From UBA4416 sp035439445 (GTDB lineage Bacteria; Bacteroidota; Bacteroidia; B-17B0; Aurantibacillaceae), in assembly GCA_035439445.1 (NCBI GenBank), contig DAORKG010000055.1, positions 1 to 16,137 of the forward strand: a stretch of DNA of 16,137 nucleotides, in the 5' to 3' direction. Under the pieces are notes generated by a model. The model was given only the letters and a program-made list of their open reading frames with translations, did no database searches and had not been told where the DNA came from. Position numbers and translations under genes: made by a program. Numbering within the stretch: the first letter of the stretch is position 1; each line of letters opens with the position of its first letter. Positions 15,534 through 16,137 of this stretch are shown here, piece by piece.

Positions 15534-15582
15534 AGTTCTCGATATGTTCTGCAAAGAGGCAGCAGAACTACTCGAACTGACA
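15534..15582 (+). repeat. Palindromic repeat B (TTCTCGA frame with one nested hairpin)
   Basis: The frame is TTCTCGA (15536-15542) and CTCGA-AC-TGACA (15571-15582). The inner hairpin GTTCTGC/GCAGAAC (15546-15552 with 15562-15568) has a 9-base loop containing GAGGC. Additional outer pairing AGTTC/GAACT (15534-15538 with 15574-15578) could close the structure. It is in the opposite orientation to repeat A and ends 11 bases before the crcB start codon, so it would lie in the crcB leader. No fluoride riboswitch consensus is present in this spacer. Confidence 0.85.
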
Positions 15583-15593
15583 AAAAACGAAAT

Positions 15594-15947
15594 ATGAATT
15601 ATCTATTAGTATTTATTGGTGGTGGATTAGGAAGCTTATTACGTTTCGTAATTTCTTTAGGCATTAGTAAAACATCTATTACATTGCCATTAGCAACATT
15701 TTCATCCAATGTAATTAGTTGTTTAATTTTCGGAATCTTAATTTATACCTATCAAGAAAAAAATTTAATTCCTGATAACTACAAACATTTAGTTTTAATA
15801 GGAATTTGTGGTGGTTTAAGTACATTCTCAACTTTTAGTTACGAAACATTTGAACTCATTAAACAAGGTATGACAGCTTGGGCAATTATAAATATAATAG
15901 TTTGCTGCACTTTATGTACCGGATTATTTTTTGTGTTTGCGAAGTAG
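15594..15947 (+). CDS. crcB: Fluoride ion channel CrcB/FluC
   Basis: FluC is a dual-topology dimer in the inner membrane that exports fluoride. The protein has four hydrophobic segments (about 3-22, 30-52, 65-85 and 95-115). Diagnostic residues are present: GGGLGSLLR with Arg17, Asn39 in TFSSN, and the GGLSTFSTFSYE loop (73-84) with Phe78 and Phe81 of the phenylalanine box and Glu84. At 117 residues it is a normal length for one subunit, and a dual-topology homodimer is expected since no second crcB is adjacent. It follows anmK after a repeat-filled spacer, so any shared transcript must pass two hairpin elements. The ATG at 15594 fits the usual N-terminus; no Shine-Dalgarno sequence is seen. 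Confidence 0.95.
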   Translation: MNYLLVFIGGGLGSLLRFVISLGISKTSITLPLATFSSNVISCLIFGILIYTYQEKNLIPDNYKHLVLIGICGGLSTFSTFSYETFELIKQGMTAWAIINIIVCCTLCTGLFFVFAK

Positions 15948-16137
15948 GTGGTGTTACCAGCAGTTTTTCTTTCTTTCGATTGCATGCAGAGTCTTAACAC
16001 CGCTATTATTTGCCACTGAAATAATTCCAATACCTTTTGCGATAATTATTACTTCATTGAATTCCATTTGCCTTGTGTACTTGTAGTGGAATAAGCGTAA
16101 AAGGTAAAAACAGAGTACATAAAATGGCAAATAAAGA
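15948..16137. other. Unassigned 190-base tail with inverted repeats and a possible partial ORF
   Basis: No gene is recognised here. Two imperfect inverted-repeat pairs are visible: GGTGTTA (15950-15956) with TAACACC (15995-16001), and ATTTGCC (16066-16072) with GGCAAAT (16126-16132), the latter supported by GTGTAC/GTACAT inside. On the minus strand one frame stays open from the window edge (16136) to a TAA at 15954, about 60 codons, containing MEFNEVIIIAKGIGI and ending KKNCW. It could be the end of a leftward gene, a decayed gene, or chance. A TGCATGCA palindrome lies at 15981-15988. Confidence 0.3.

Noticed and set aside
15449..15582. Elements A and B as terminal inverted repeats of one transposon or MITE
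   Set aside because: Only 10 bases lie between them, no target-site duplication is evident, and each copy is complete by itself with counterparts elsewhere in the window.
15445..15593. Fluoride riboswitch before crcB
   Set aside because: The conserved crcB-motif blocks are not present; the spacer is explained by the two palindromic repeats.

Overview
This is an AT-rich stretch of a Bacteroidetes (Bacteroidota) chromosome, probably from a free-living or environmental member. Three things point there: a type IX secretion (T9SS) C-terminal sorting domain on the large secreted amidase, two perfect Bacteroidetes-type promoters (TTTG-N18-TATTTTTG), and almost no Shine-Dalgarno sequences. I see no insertion sequence, tRNA, rRNA, CRISPR array or phage module.

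Layout. Positions 85-9526 are read leftward: mutS2, a glycerophosphodiester phosphodiesterase (GDPD), a small lipoprotein, truA, an MsbA-type ABC exporter that overlaps truA by 8 bases, and a 1031-residue T9SS cell-wall amidase that ends at a strong terminator. From 9527 a divergent promoter region starts a rightward block: a five-repeat DUF349 protein with its own terminator, a GIY-YIG/DUF4357 nuclease-like gene, and a cytosolic DsbA/FrnE-like thiol oxidoreductase. A leftward acyl-CoA dehydrogenase converges on that block across a shared bidirectional terminator. Then come rightward anmK (recycling of anhydro-MurNAc) and crcB/fluC (fluoride channel), and an unassigned 190-base tail.

Most genes are housekeeping: DNA maintenance (mutS2), tRNA modification (truA), envelope transport, cell-wall degradation and recycling (amidase, anmK), fatty-acid or amino-acid oxidation, and fluoride resistance. 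The only gene with an accessory look is the GIY-YIG gene.

The most interesting content is small repetitive DNA. At least four copies of a palindromic element share a fixed frame (TTCTCGA ... CTCGAnnTGACA) around an exchangeable inner payload. Two copies lie in opposite orientation between anmK and crcB, and their inner hairpins have different stems but complementary arms and a shared GAGGC loop, which suggests selection on folded structure. A third copy, carrying a nested second repeat, sits in frame inside GDPD and codes 16 residues. The GDPD signal peptide is largely encoded by another repeat (CTTTGCGGTT units), and a tandem heptamer array abuts the mutS2 stop. The GDPD locus is therefore a repeat mosaic that still keeps an open frame.
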